The position numbers were made by a program, and so were the translations under genes. Below the pieces are notes generated by a model. That model ran no database searches and was not told the origin of the DNA. It saw nothing but the letters and a program-made list of their open reading frames with translations. DNA of 64,000 nucleotides, taken from NCBI GenBank assembly GCA_965228545.1, contig OZ245822.1, forward strand, positions 124,001 to 188,000, read 5' to 3'. The number at the start of each line of letters is the position of its first letter. Position 1 is the first letter of the stretch. The DNA is from HXMU1420-13 sp965228545 (GTDB taxonomy: Bacteria; Bacteroidota; Rhodothermia; Balneolales; Balneolaceae). Below are positions 51,414 to 61,626 of this stretch, in pieces.

Positions 51414-54143
51414 ATGGGTTGTATGCTACAATCAAGAGGATTAAAATTAATCAACATCGTTTCTTCTCTACTGCTTTGCTGGGTTTTACTCGGTAAGAGT
51501 AGCTATGCACAAACTACATTGTTGCCCGGCGATCTGTTAATTGTTACGGCTAATGTATCGGTTAATGAGTTTGAATTAATCCCTCTTATCGACATCGAAG
51601 AGGGAACCACTATTATCATGAAAGGGGCTTCAGAAAATATTGCAATCGAGCCTGTTGCCATAACATTTAATAAACCACTCAATCGCGGACAAAGACTCAT
51701 CATTTCGAATTCCGAAAGTGATTTGATTACAATGTCGGGGCAGATAAATGCTGCTTACGAGAAAGGAATGATCACAATATCTCAACCTGACGAAGGAGTA
51801 AAGCGTTTACTATTCGGCTTTTCCTGGGGATATTTTTACGACAATACTAGCGAGATCTTTTCTAACGAACTGGAACTACCTTTTTTACGCTTTGGCGAGG
51901 CAACCAATTATCAGTATCACCTGAAAAATGGTGCAAGTGGAACCGCTAGAATGCTCACTCAGATGGTTGCAAATCCCGCAAATTGGAAAGCAGCAACTAA
52001 ACCATTTAGTAGTTTTCAAACATCATTACGCATTTTAAGCGGACCGGTTATCGTATTTGATCAGAATGTATCTACTATTACTGAAAGTGACAGTATTCGG
52101 CTAAATGTGGCTATATACGAGCATGATGGTTCAAAACTTACTGTAGATGCAAAGTTGCACCACGAATACAGCACAGCAGATACCAACGATGTGAATTATT
52201 TTAAAAGATATACGTTTAATTTTACGGGATTAATCGGCGATGCTGTATACGAAAAGATAATTCCACTTACCGATGATGATATTTTTGAGGATCAAGAGAC
52301 TGCTTTTTTTGAACTCGAAAATCTTTCTGCCGGTCAATTTGGTGACTTTATCAGCCATGCTGCCTTTATTTTGGATAACGAAATTCCGGATGTTAGTGTA
52401 GCTGTAGATCAGAATAAGAAGTATAAACTTCCGGTATTAAGCATCACCAATAACGAACGTGTTTATCTTGATGTAAACGACTGGAGCATAGAGTTGGGAG
52501 ATGCTATTCTGGAGCTTTCTGATCTAATAGAAATTGCGCCATTTGAAAATCAGACAGTACTTTTAGATGATTTTCTTACAGCCAATCAAGCTGAAAATTT
52601 TGATAATACTAGTTTTGATGTAATTCGAATATTGGATAGAAGTGGCCAAATTGTAAAAGAATTGAGCCTGCAAGAACAGAAAAATTTCGTTCAGTTAGAC
52701 CCGACAGAGAGTACAAAGAGTAAAATTACCATAGATCTTGGTCAGGTAGAAAACGACCCTGTTTCTGTAGTTGAATCAACTGATTTATCTTCGATTAGTA
52801 CCGCGTCAATTAAAGATTCTGTGGTGGTTTATGAAAAAGGATGGAAACCATGGTTTGGAAATAATCAAACATTTTCTAATCAGAATGTTCAATTCTGGGA
52901 TGAAAAGCGGCAATTGTTTAGTGAACTCACTGCAGCAAATAAAGATTCTGTAAGCGGCTTAGGGTTGATTTATTATTTCGAACAGACACAGGCAACAATT
53001 GAGGCATTCGAACAATTTGAAGATTCTTCGGCTCAAGTTGAAACGCAATCAACAATAAGCAATTGGAAGCTCACACTTTCTGCTACCGATGCTAATGAAA
53101 ACGAGATTATTGATGGAACCGAAGGGTATAATTTAATGCAAAACCTTTCGGGCTCGCCAATTAGAGTATCAACCTTAATGGCGATAGTAAATCAACACGT
53201 TGGCGAAAATCTGATTGCTCCTTATGTGTTTAGTTGGGACTTAGATTCTGATTGGGTGAAAACAAATCAGGATCTGATTGAAGCCGGTGAATTGTTCTGG
53301 ATAATTGCCGATTCTGTAATTGAAAATACCGAAATAAATATCTCACCTGCAGAATTAACAGCACTCATACCTGATATAGAAACCTTAGAAGAACCTGTAT
53401 CAACACTCAAAATGGTATTAGTTGGCGAAAAGTCTTCTCAAACTACTGAAATTCGATTATTTGATGGTGATTTTGAAATCGAAGAACATGTGCCTCATCC
53501 CGCAATCTTAATGAGAAAAAACGCAATCGTGAAACCGGGTTTACAATTTGCTTTTGGAGTTGAAAATTCCTGGTTCTCGAAATTAAATCTCGCCTACACC
53601 TCTGATGCAGTTTACTCAATTCCACTGGGTATCAGAGATACTATTTCGTCTAAAATGACCCTTGAAATAGCGGGCTGGAATCTCGAAGGGGGGTGGCAGT
53701 TATTTATTGAACAGGTAGAAACCGAAGAACAAGTGGAGCTGTTGCCGGGAGTAAACTTTAGTTTCGAGTATTTTGTTAACGCTGATGAATCAAAATATGA
53801 CAATGGCAAAGTTATAGATCAGCGCTATCGTTTATTAATGCTTCCACCAGGTGTAGAGTTAGTGGATACATCGATACCAGAGCAAATAGAATTGTTCCAA
53901 AACTATCCGAATCCATTTAATCCGGCTACAACTATTTCGTTTTATTTGCCGGAGTCGGTAGAGGTTTCGCTTTCGGTGTTCAATGTAGTAGGCCAACCGG
54001 TGGCTACACTTACGAAAGGCATGCTTAATGCCGGCGAACACCATTTCGAATGGAATGCTACAGGGTATCCAAGTGGTATGTATATATATCAACTAGAGGT
54101 AGGCACAAAAGTATTAACTAGAAAAATGACCCTAGTTAAATAA
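51414..54143 (+). CDS. Exported protein with Calx-beta-like domain and type IX sorting domain
   Basis: About 909 residues. A signal peptide ends S-Y-A-Q near residue 33; Met at 51423 is an equally good start. A G-A-S-G-T-A-R motif lies in the first beta domain, a Calx-beta-like segment (A-T-I-T-E-S-D-S-I-R-L-N-V-A, then I-P-L-T-D-D-D-I-F-E-D-Q-E) follows near 220-310, and a long beta-rich middle contains a calcium-type D-A-N-E-N-E-I-I-D-G-T-E-G-Y motif. The sorting domain (Q-N-Y-P-N-P-F-N-P, then M-Y-I-Y-Q-L-E-V) is at the end. Likely an adhesin-like surface protein. Confidence 0.85.
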   Translation: MGCMLQSRGLKLINIVSSLLLCWVLLGKSSYAQTTLLPGDLLIVTANVSVNEFELIPLIDIEEGTTIIMKGASENIAIEPVAITFNKPLNRGQRLIISNSESDLITMSGQINAAYEKGMITISQPDEGVKRLLFGFSWGYFYDNTSEIFSNELELPFLRFGEATNYQYHLKNGASGTARMLTQMVANPANWKAATKPFSSFQTSLRILSGPVIVFDQNVSTITESDSIRLNVAIYEHDGSKLTVDAKLHHEYSTADTNDVNYFKRYTFNFTGLIGDAVYEKIIPLTDDDIFEDQETAFFELENLSAGQFGDFISHAAFILDNEIPDVSVAVDQNKKYKLPVLSITNNERVYLDVNDWSIELGDAILELSDLIEIAPFENQTVLLDDFLTANQAENFDNTSFDVIRILDRSGQIVKELSLQEQKNFVQLDPTESTKSKITIDLGQVENDPVSVVESTDLSSISTASIKDSVVVYEKGWKPWFGNNQTFSNQNVQFWDEKRQLFSELTAANKDSVSGLGLIYYFEQTQATIEAFEQFEDSSAQVETQSTISNWKLTLSATDANENEIIDGTEGYNLMQNLSGSPIRVSTLMAIVNQHVGENLIAPYVFSWDLDSDWVKTNQDLIEAGELFWIIADSVIENTEINISPAELTALIPDIETLEEPVSTLKMVLVGEKSSQTTEIRLFDGDFEIEEHVPHPAILMRKNAIVKPGLQFAFGVENSWFSKLNLAYTSDAVYSIPLGIRDTISSKMTLEIAGWNLEGGWQLFIEQVETEEQVELLPGVNFSFEYFVNADESKYDNGKVIDQRYRLLMLPPGVELVDTSIPEQIELFQNYPNPFNPATTISFYLPESVEVSLSVFNVVGQPVATLTKGMLNAGEHHFEWNATGYPSGMYIYQLEVGTKVLTRKMTLVK

Positions 54144-54189
54144 GTAAATGTAAATTCAAACTATTAAAATACAGAATCACACTTCTGAA

Positions 54190-55008
54190 ATGAACTCAAA
54201 AACTATTCAAGGGGTAGATGTTCCCGAAATCGGACTTGGAACCTTTAAACTGATTGGAAAAACCTGCGAACAGGTTGTGAAAATGGCGCTAAATATGGGT
54301 TATCGCCATATTGATACAGCTCAAGTCTATAAAAATGAGAGAGAGGTGGGCAACGCCATCAAAGCTGCGCATGTCGATCGTGATGAGCTGTTTATAACTA
54401 CTAAAGTTGATCGAATTAATTTAGATGCCGATAAACTGCTGAAATCGACCGAACGTAGTTTGCAGGAACTTGATGTACCATATGTTGATTTATTACTGAT
54501 CCACTGGCCAAATCCTGAATTCGACTTAGAAAAAGCAGTAGAAGCCATGCTAACTCTGCGAGATCAAGGTAAGGCGTTGAACATAGGAGTAAGTAATTTT
54601 CCGATGCATCTCTTAAAAGAAGTGAATGATGAAATGGCAGCCCCAATTTTTGCTAATCAGGTTGAGTATCACCCACTACTAGGGCAGTTTGATTTATTAG
54701 ACTACGCCGCAGAAAATGATTTAATGGTTACAGCATACAGCCCGTTGGGGCAGGGTCAGGTGCTGGAAAACGAACTCTTGATTAACTTAGGGGAGAAGTA
54801 TGGAAAGTCGCCTGCACAAATCGCTTTACGTTGGTTGATCGAGCAGGAACAGGTTACCGTAATTCCGAAGGCATCGACCAAAGAACATCTCGAAGAGAAT
54901 ATTGATATCTACGATTTTGTACTCGAAGACGATGATTTCTATGCAATTGATGATCTGCCTAAAGATCATAGAATTGTAAATCCAGATTTTGCACCTGAGT
55001 GGGACTAA
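54190..55008 (+). CDS. Aldo/keto reductase
   Basis: A 272-residue NADPH-dependent TIM-barrel reductase. The catalytic tetrad is complete: Asp42 in R-H-I-D-T-A, Tyr47, Lys72 in T-T-K-V-D, and His105 in L-I-H-W-P. The cofactor-binding I-P-K-A-S-T-K-E-H-L-E-E-N is near residue 228. It belongs to the AKR5-like group of 2,5-diketo-gluconate/methylglyoxal reductases; the substrate is not clear. It converges on the thioesterase gene with no gap. Confidence 0.95.
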   Translation: MNSKTIQGVDVPEIGLGTFKLIGKTCEQVVKMALNMGYRHIDTAQVYKNEREVGNAIKAAHVDRDELFITTKVDRINLDADKLLKSTERSLQELDVPYVDLLLIHWPNPEFDLEKAVEAMLTLRDQGKALNIGVSNFPMHLLKEVNDEMAAPIFANQVEYHPLLGQFDLLDYAAENDLMVTAYSPLGQGQVLENELLINLGEKYGKSPAQIALRWLIEQEQVTVIPKASTKEHLEENIDIYDFVLEDDDFYAIDDLPKDHRIVNPDFAPEWD

Positions 55009-55743
55009 TTAATTTAGTTTGCCTTCTGCAACAGAAATCACTTTCCCATCTTGGTTTGTGATTTTAAACTGTATGTGCTGTGCATCTATTTGTTTACACG
55101 AAGCAGCGAGTAAATCATCTACAAAGGTTTCCATCATGAAGATTAAATCGATGTTTGCGAGTTTTTGAGCCTGATCTAAGGGGATGGTTTCCAGCATCCA
55201 CTCTAAATATCGCACATTATTCACATGATTATTCATATCTAAATCGGCACGTCGAACGATGATGGATTTGGTATTATCTGCATCAGTATCATCAAAAGGG
55301 CGAATGCGATTAGATTTTACTTCAGTTACATGGGGGCGATCGGTTAGTCGGGTTTCTAATACTTCTTGTGGTATTCGGGTCGGTCGGCGGGTTTCCATAT
55401 TCATCACCATCCAATAGCTGAGACAATGTCCGAATTCTGCGCCTTCTTCATCAAGTAATCTATAATTGCGATAAGCACGAAGCGTATCTCCGGCTGCAGG
55501 CCAGGTTTCTACTGTGATGATATCTCGCCATTTTGCCTCACCTGAGATGTGAATATCCATCCGATGTAATACCCAGGTAAGATTTTGTTCATGCATGTCG
55601 GTAATGTCGAACTTTAAATCCTTCGCGTTATTACCGGCTACTTCCTGAAAGAAATTACAAATTGCAGGTAATGATAAAGCTCCCGTTGTATCAACTTCGT
55701 TAGCGCGGATTGTAAATTGCTCGGTGTGGAAAGTGTTTGGCAT
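55009..55743 (-). CDS. Acyl-ACP thioesterase
   Basis: A 244-residue double-hotdog protein of the acyl-ACP thioesterase family, which releases free fatty acids from acyl-carrier protein. The first hotdog opens D-T-T-G-A-L-S-L-P-A-I-C-N-F-F-Q-E, and W-V-L-H-R-M-D-I-H-I follows; the second has R-A-D-L-D-M-N-N-H-V-N-N-V-R-Y-L-E-W, holding the catalytic Asn-His pair of plant FatA/FatB relatives. Could supply acids for the LuxE/LuxC-like pair; that is inference only. Confidence 0.92.
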   Translation of the reverse strand: MPNTFHTEQFTIRANEVDTTGALSLPAICNFFQEVAGNNAKDLKFDITDMHEQNLTWVLHRMDIHISGEAKWRDIITVETWPAAGDTLRAYRNYRLLDEEGAEFGHCLSYWMVMNMETRRPTRIPQEVLETRLTDRPHVTEVKSNRIRPFDDTDADNTKSIIVRRADLDMNNHVNNVRYLEWMLETIPLDQAQKLANIDLIFMMETFVDDLLAASCKQIDAQHIQFKITNQDGKVISVAEGKLN

Positions 55744-56052
55744 GGTATGTTATAATGGAAAATTTAGCTTTGGTATAATCGATATAATACACTGTAATAT
55801 ATGGATTTAATGAGAGTGTATGATTAATTCGTTGCAATTATTTTTTATATCTCTAAAGTTGAAAAGGAGGTTCGGCAAAGGGTTCTAAATAGGTATTGAG
55901 GGTGTATTTTAGTAAAGACTTATAAGGTACATGCTTGAATTAATTTATTGCCAAGCTAGGTCAAGAATCAATTTACAAGCTTACCACAACTCTATTGTTA
56001 ATAAAAAATTCATAATTGGCATTTAGATTTCGTTTAATTTTCGGTAGTCTTT
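55744..56052. other. Divergent intergenic region, 309 bp
   Basis: AT-rich spacer between the divergent thioesterase and Zn-finger genes. There is an isolated AAGGAGG at 55863-55869 with no reading frame behind it. No RNA gene, repeat or clear promoter was recognised. Confidence 0.4.
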
Positions 56053-57723
56053 ATGTGTGATTATATAGATTCGAAAGATATTACATCGAACAAGCACAAA
56101 GTCGATGACATTATAAATCTGATTAATGATTGGTCAAATCGAGTTCCGTATCATTCCTATAGTAATTATGGCAACCGATTAGATATCGAGCAAGTAGTTC
56201 TAATGCCTATCTATATATTGGAATTAACTACACAATATGATAAGCGACTTCTTAATGTAAAAACAGTTCCTTATAAGGGTGAAGCGATTTCAGAGCAACA
56301 GTATGATTATCCGAATGAGGTTAATATCTGGAATTATGAGTGTGAGGAACCCGAAGAGTTTGTTGAATCAATGGGTGATTACCATGTAGCGGGCTCCGAT
56401 GCAGTACGCGCGTGTTACAACTGTGATGGAAATGGAAAACAAAAATGCCCAACATGTGATGCAAAGAAAATTATAGTCTGTCCTGCCTGTGGGGGTAAAC
56501 CTAAAAAAAGGTGCCCAAGCTGTGGAGGAAAAAGATATAGGATGCAAAGTTGTTATCATTGTAGTGACGGCACTTATTTAAATAACTCAACCGGACAAAG
56601 ACAAAGATGTAGCCATTGCAATGGAACTGGCCAAAAGAGAGAGCGTTGTTCAACGTGTGATGGATCTGGAGTTACCTACTGCAGCAAATGTAGTGGAGCA
56701 GGTAAAATTGATTGCCCAACGTGTGGAAAAAAAGGGTACATAATATGTACAAAATGTGATGGGTCAGGCGAGTTAAGAACGTTTTATGAGATCCATCAAG
56801 AACTACGTTTTGAAAGGATAGATCAGACCCATAAACATGAAGTAATTATAGAATACTTCCCTTCTTTTTATATAGATCGTGAAATTGAGGTTCCATTAAT
56901 TATGGATATTCGGGATAGATATTATGAGATCAATGAATTTGAAATGCCGGATTCTATCAAAAAATCTTTAAACGATTTACTGCAAAGTGCTGCAAATAAG
57001 TTAGAAGACAATGAAGCTCTACACCAGCAACAACTTCGAATTTGGCGATATGACGTTTTTAATGTTGATTATCAATCGGAAGGTGCTCAGCATTCAATGC
57101 TAGTTGATGCTGCCTCGGGGAATGTGTATGACCCTCATGGCCCAATTTATTCTAAAATGATAGAATTAAGTGACCAAGCAGAAGAACTCATGAAGAGAAA
57201 AAGGTATTCTGCTGCGATCAAAAAAAATAGTACAGCTCTTGAAATGGACTTAGGTGGGTATCTTTCCTTTTTAAGGGATTTGCAGGAAGAGCTCTCTGAT
57301 AAAATTATGGGTTCCTATATGATAGGAGTATGGTCCGCTAATATTCCGTTGGCGTTTATAGGGTACTATTTCTGCATAAACTACTTCAACGAGCCGCATT
57401 TTTATTTAGAGTACTTCACGGATCTATTTTTTAAGTATAATCAATTTTCAACGGTATTTGCTCACCATATGGGCATTATGTTTGTATTTGCAACACTAGT
57501 AGTTAAGCCCTTTAACTTGAAAGATAATTTGCAAGAACGATTTGGGTATTATATAACCAATCCAATACTTCGTTTTTTAATAGGATTTACAAGTATGTCA
57601 TGGAGTTCCATTTATCAATTAATCGTACTTGTTATTATAAATATTAGTGGGCTAACTCTAATTTCCGGATTTACTTTTTACGGGATATATCGGCTTATAC
57701 AATGGCTTATTCAACTATTTTAG
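56053..57723 (+). CDS. Membrane protein with ten DnaJ-like CxxC zinc-finger motifs
   Basis: A 556-residue protein with no J domain. Residues 121-236 hold ten CxxC motifs, several as CxxCxGxG (C-Y-N-C-D-G-N-G, C-S-H-C-N-G-T-G, C-S-T-C-D-G-S-G, C-S-K-C-S-G-A-G, C-T-K-C-D-G-S-G), enough for five zinc sites, whereas DnaJ has four motifs and two zincs. A beta-rich domain follows (about 245-350), then a helical segment (about 365-415) and three or four membrane helices (about 430-555). It was not recognised as a known family as a whole. It may be a membrane-anchored protein-binding chaperone-like factor. The stop abuts the partner gene at 57733. Confidence 0.85.
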   Translation: MCDYIDSKDITSNKHKVDDIINLINDWSNRVPYHSYSNYGNRLDIEQVVLMPIYILELTTQYDKRLLNVKTVPYKGEAISEQQYDYPNEVNIWNYECEEPEEFVESMGDYHVAGSDAVRACYNCDGNGKQKCPTCDAKKIIVCPACGGKPKKRCPSCGGKRYRMQSCYHCSDGTYLNNSTGQRQRCSHCNGTGQKRERCSTCDGSGVTYCSKCSGAGKIDCPTCGKKGYIICTKCDGSGELRTFYEIHQELRFERIDQTHKHEVIIEYFPSFYIDREIEVPLIMDIRDRYYEINEFEMPDSIKKSLNDLLQSAANKLEDNEALHQQQLRIWRYDVFNVDYQSEGAQHSMLVDAASGNVYDPHGPIYSKMIELSDQAEELMKRKRYSAAIKKNSTALEMDLGGYLSFLRDLQEELSDKIMGSYMIGVWSANIPLAFIGYYFCINYFNEPHFYLEYFTDLFFKYNQFSTVFAHHMGIMFVFATLVVKPFNLKDNLQERFGYYITNPILRFLIGFTSMSWSSIYQLIVLVIINISGLTLISGFTFYGIYRLIQWLIQLF

Positions 57724-57732
57724 GTGAACATT

Positions 57733-58275
57733 ATGGATTCCAGAATTTCTGACAAGCTAAACCAAAACAATTTCTCGCTGATTATTGAAGATGCCCTAAA
57801 AAGAGTTCGACTTCTATTTACTGTGGAGCGAATTATATGGTTGGCTCTGCTAATTTACTTTTCAATCTTTAGCTTTTTAGGCTTACATCTGATAAGGCAC
57901 CATTTTGGGCAGTTTATGATACGTTTACTGTTCCCTTGGGTAATCGCGTTTTTGTATTTCAATGTATCTTTAGAAGGTATTCCTTATCTGTTATCAATGG
58001 CATTGATTGTGATTTTAAGCATTGTTTGGAGTTTATTTTGGATTATTGAACTTTTAACTTTGTGTAAAGGAGAGTATAGAATTTGGGAGGCTGATAAGTG
58101 GGAGGATGACGAAAACGATTATGACTATTTATTTAGTGCAAAAACATCATGGATTCTAACTTCTTTAGTTATTTTATTTTACCAATTTGTTTATCTCCAT
58201 TATACTAGTATTCCCTTCTTAACAGAAATAAGTGATGGAATAATACATTTGTACTCATTCTTACCTGTGTACTAA
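57733..58275 (+). CDS. Small membrane protein, partner of the Zn-finger protein
   Basis: 180 residues from the ATG preceded by a TTAGGTGA Shine-Dalgarno; a GTG three codons earlier is less likely. Three or four membrane helices (about 30-50, 56-75, 80-112, 137-160), an acidic D-K-W-E-D-D-E-N-D-Y-D-Y-L-F loop facing one side, and no known family signature. It begins 9 bp after the Zn-finger gene stop, so they form a two-gene unit. Confidence 0.75.
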   Translation: MDSRISDKLNQNNFSLIIEDALKRVRLLFTVERIIWLALLIYFSIFSFLGLHLIRHHFGQFMIRLLFPWVIAFLYFNVSLEGIPYLLSMALIVILSIVWSLFWIIELLTLCKGEYRIWEADKWEDDENDYDYLFSAKTSWILTSLVILFYQFVYLHYTSIPFLTEISDGIIHLYSFLPVY

Positions 58276-58596
58276 AAATTGAAGCAAGAGTAAGAAGGTT
58301 GTACTTAATAATTTCTTTGGTACATCGAACCGTATGATCAGCTAAAAAGTTAGATTATAGACTAATCCTGGAATACAATTAAAGAGCCATTGTCTTGATC
58401 ATTGAGAAAAACTAAAAGCTCAATATTTATACAAGTTTTTAGATCGGTTTCTTGAACCCTTCTAGTTAAAGTTTCATTAATACCCAACAATGTCATCTTC
58501 ACTAAAGATGGGAAGAGACTGTGTTGGGTTACTTAATATGTGGCGCAGAGTTTTTGCACAGTACCACGTATTGAAGTCAGCAGGTCGAGTCAACCA
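58276..58596. other. Intergenic region with a nested hairpin, 321 bp
   Basis: Convergent gap between the membrane-protein unit and the RND genes. ACCCAACA (58482-58489) pairs with TGTTGGGT (58522-58529), and inside lies CATCTT-CACTA-AAGATG (58494-58510). There is no T-run, so this is a weak terminator at best, or a structured RNA. No open frame was recognised. Confidence 0.45.
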
Positions 58597-61500
58597 TTAC
58601 CTCTTAATCTCAGACATCACACCCACGCGCTGTCGCCAAATTTTAATATCGTCGAGGATGATGTAAATAGACGGTAATACAATCAGAGTTACCACAGTGC
58701 TGAAGGTTAATCCACCTACGATGGCTCGTGCCATCGGGAAGTAGGGAGGACCATCACCACCGATTTGTGTGGTTCCAATACATAAAGGAATTAAACCAAG
58801 AACGGTTGTTGCTGCGGTCATCAAAATAGGACGCATACGATCTTTTCCACCTTGAACAACGGCTTCTCGGCGACTCATACCTTCGCTTCGCAGATGAAGA
58901 ATGTGATCTATCAACACAATCCCATTATTTACCACAATCCCCATCAAAATAAGAATCCCAATAATTGCCATAAGATCGAAGGTGGTTCCTGTGATGAAGA
59001 AAAACCAGAAAATGCCCACCACACCGTACAGAATACAGGTAAGAATACTTGTTGGATAAATGAGTGATTCAAACAAGGAAGCCATCACCAAGTAAATCAA
59101 GAAAAAGGCGACCGCAAGGTTAAATAACATCACATTTAAGGCCTCAGCATCGTCATCGAAACTTCTACCATACCCCCAGCCATAACCGGCAGGATATACA
59201 ATCTGATCCATAACCTGAGCAATGATGGGTCGAGCTTCATCCATGGGTAAATCATCGAGATTAACCGATATCCCAAGTGATGTTTTTCGATTTTCACGGA
59301 AAATGCGCCCCGGGCCTTTAGTCTCTTCAAAAGCAGCTACACTCGAAAGTTTGATGCTCTGATTATCACCAATACTTATCGGGAGTTCACGTAAATCTTC
59401 TACAGATTGGCGATCCGCATTTTGTAAAGCAAGCACTACATCAATTTCGGATTGTTCGCCACGAATTCGTCGTAAATTCATTCCCCTAACCGAACTTGAT
59501 ACAGTTTGAGCAATTGCGGTTGAAGTTAAGCCGTAACTACGTGCTCGTTCATGATCGATGGTTAGTCGAACTTCATCGCGCCCCATCTCGGCATCTGATT
59601 TAACATCCGATAAGCCATCAATTTGATTTAGTCGCCATTCAACTTGTTCAGCGAGTTCTTCAAGAACATCCATCGATTCGCCATGAACAAAAACTTTTAC
59701 CGCTTCGCCACTGTTTCTGTTTCGGAACTCGAAACTTGGTTCACCAATGGTAACCAGTGGTAAATTTTCTTCAATTTCTTTTTTGATGGTAGGAACGGAT
59801 TTCTTTGCGTCTTCTTCCTCTATTAGAATAATGGTAGAGTTTGCAAATTCAGGCTCATAGTAGGTGTAAACCGATTCAATCTCAAAGCGATCTTGATTAT
59901 CGTATAAATACTGTTCCACTTTATCCACTGTTTCTTTCACTCGATCGAGCGTATAGGAGGCATTCAGGTTATATCGAAGTTGAAGTTCTCGTTGTTCCAC
60001 TCGCGGAAACATATCTACATTAATCATACCGGCGGGTATAACTACACTAAAGAATAAAGCAGTAATCCCGATGGTTGAAACCCATCTTCGATCGATGAAC
60101 CATCCCAAAAACCGTGCATATACATCAGCGAGTTTATCGATAACCGTTCGTTTTCGAACTTTAGGAACAGGGATTTTAGAGGTCAGCAACGGAATTACCG
60201 TCAATGAAATCAATAAAGATGCGATGAGCGAGATGATGATAGGCATCCCGATGTAATACATGTATTGCTTGATAAAACTCTCGTTTACAATATTGGGCAA
60301 GAACACTACTACAGAAGTAAGCGTACCCGCAGTTACTGCAATACCAACTTCTCGTGCTCCTAAAATGGCTGATTTTTTACTGTCAGCTCCTTTGCGTTGA
60401 TGGCGATGGATGTTCTCTGTTACTACAACCGCATTATCAACCAGCATACCTACGGCCAGCATCAATCCCATCATAGAAAGGATGTTCAGCGAGATGTTGA
60501 GGAAGTAGAAAAACCCAAGAGTAACAATCAAAGAGAAGGGAACCGCAGTAGCTACAATCATCGTGGTACTGAACTGGCGTAAGAAGAAAAACAGCATAAT
60601 GATGGAAAGTCCCGCACCCAAAATTCCTGCATTGAATAATTCTCTTAAAGAACTCAAAATACCTTCGGCCTGATTGTTCATTTCGAAGATTTTGATGCCT
60701 TGCATCTCCGGAAGCTTGTTGATCTCTTCAATCTCATCAAGTACACGGTCAACCGTAGCTACCGTATTGGCCGAAGATTCTTTTACGATATCTAAGCCTA
60801 TTGCATATTTCTGATCTAAATGACGAGCATAGTTACGAACAGGCTCGGTAAAACGCACATTGGCGATATCTTTCATACGGAGATTATTCGCACCGATTAT
60901 CAGATTTTCGATATCCTCAACACCGGTAAGTTCTCCCATCGGGCGAACATTATACCGAAGTCCGGCATCGGTAATTTTACCTGCTGATGTAGAGAAATTA
61001 GCGCGCTGAAGGGTCTGGGTGAGTTGCCCCAAATCAATGCCGTAAGCCAAAACCCGGTCGTTGATAAGCTCAATGCGTATTTCTTTTTTCTCTACCCCGT
61101 ACAGCGTTACTTGTCCAACTCCATCAATGCGTTCAATGCGTTGTTTTAGGTTTCGGTTAAGTAAATCGTAAGCGTTAGATAGATCACGTTCGCTGGAAAT
61201 TCTGAGCTGAAGGGTATTACCGCCACCATCCTGAAACTTGAAAATATTGTAGTATTCAAAATCATCGGGTAATTGATTTCGAACACTTTCGATCTTCTCT
61301 TTTATTTCGATGGCTTTAAGGTCAATATCGCTGCCCTGTTTAAAGATAACCTGAATGCCGCCATTATTTTCGCCGGCATTTGAGTTGATGCGATCAATCC
61401 CGGAAATGGTGGCAAGTACTTCTTCCATAGGCTTGATAACCTGCTCTTCAATCTCTTCGGGCGAGGCATTCGGGTAGGGCACCTGTACAAATGCACCGGG

Positions 61501-61626
61501 AAAAGAAATGTCAGGGAAATACTCTAAGGGTACTAAACGGGTTGCGATGAGCCCAACCACAACGAGGCTTACAAACACCATCATCGTGGTTACCGGGCGG
61601 CGGACAGATAGTTCGGTTAAGCTCAT
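58597..61626 (-). CDS. RND efflux pump, inner-membrane subunit (second of two)
   Basis: A complete 1009-residue RND transporter of the AcrB/hydrophobe family. The N-terminal V-R-R-P-V-T-T-M-M-V motif is followed by the pore domains, and TM4 has G-M-L-V-D-N-A-V-V-V-T-E-N-I-H-R-H, keeping the first proton-relay Asp while the second is Asn, as in several non-AcrB subgroups. The TM10 region has G-I-V-V-N-N-G-I-V-L-I-D. Its start overlaps the end of the upstream RND gene by 4 bp. The pump exports small molecules with a periplasmic adaptor and an outer-membrane channel, neither visible here. Confidence 0.95.
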   Translation of the reverse strand: MSLTELSVRRPVTTMMVFVSLVVVGLIATRLVPLEYFPDISFPGAFVQVPYPNASPEEIEEQVIKPMEEVLATISGIDRINSNAGENNGGIQVIFKQGSDIDLKAIEIKEKIESVRNQLPDDFEYYNIFKFQDGGGNTLQLRISSERDLSNAYDLLNRNLKQRIERIDGVGQVTLYGVEKKEIRIELINDRVLAYGIDLGQLTQTLQRANFSTSAGKITDAGLRYNVRPMGELTGVEDIENLIIGANNLRMKDIANVRFTEPVRNYARHLDQKYAIGLDIVKESSANTVATVDRVLDEIEEINKLPEMQGIKIFEMNNQAEGILSSLRELFNAGILGAGLSIIMLFFFLRQFSTTMIVATAVPFSLIVTLGFFYFLNISLNILSMMGLMLAVGMLVDNAVVVTENIHRHQRKGADSKKSAILGAREVGIAVTAGTLTSVVVFLPNIVNESFIKQYMYYIGMPIIISLIASLLISLTVIPLLTSKIPVPKVRKRTVIDKLADVYARFLGWFIDRRWVSTIGITALFFSVVIPAGMINVDMFPRVEQRELQLRYNLNASYTLDRVKETVDKVEQYLYDNQDRFEIESVYTYYEPEFANSTIILIEEEDAKKSVPTIKKEIEENLPLVTIGEPSFEFRNRNSGEAVKVFVHGESMDVLEELAEQVEWRLNQIDGLSDVKSDAEMGRDEVRLTIDHERARSYGLTSTAIAQTVSSSVRGMNLRRIRGEQSEIDVVLALQNADRQSVEDLRELPISIGDNQSIKLSSVAAFEETKGPGRIFRENRKTSLGISVNLDDLPMDEARPIIAQVMDQIVYPAGYGWGYGRSFDDDAEALNVMLFNLAVAFFLIYLVMASLFESLIYPTSILTCILYGVVGIFWFFFITGTTFDLMAIIGILILMGIVVNNGIVLIDHILHLRSEGMSRREAVVQGGKDRMRPILMTAATTVLGLIPLCIGTTQIGGDGPPYFPMARAIVGGLTFSTVVTLIVLPSIYIILDDIKIWRQRVGVMSEIKR

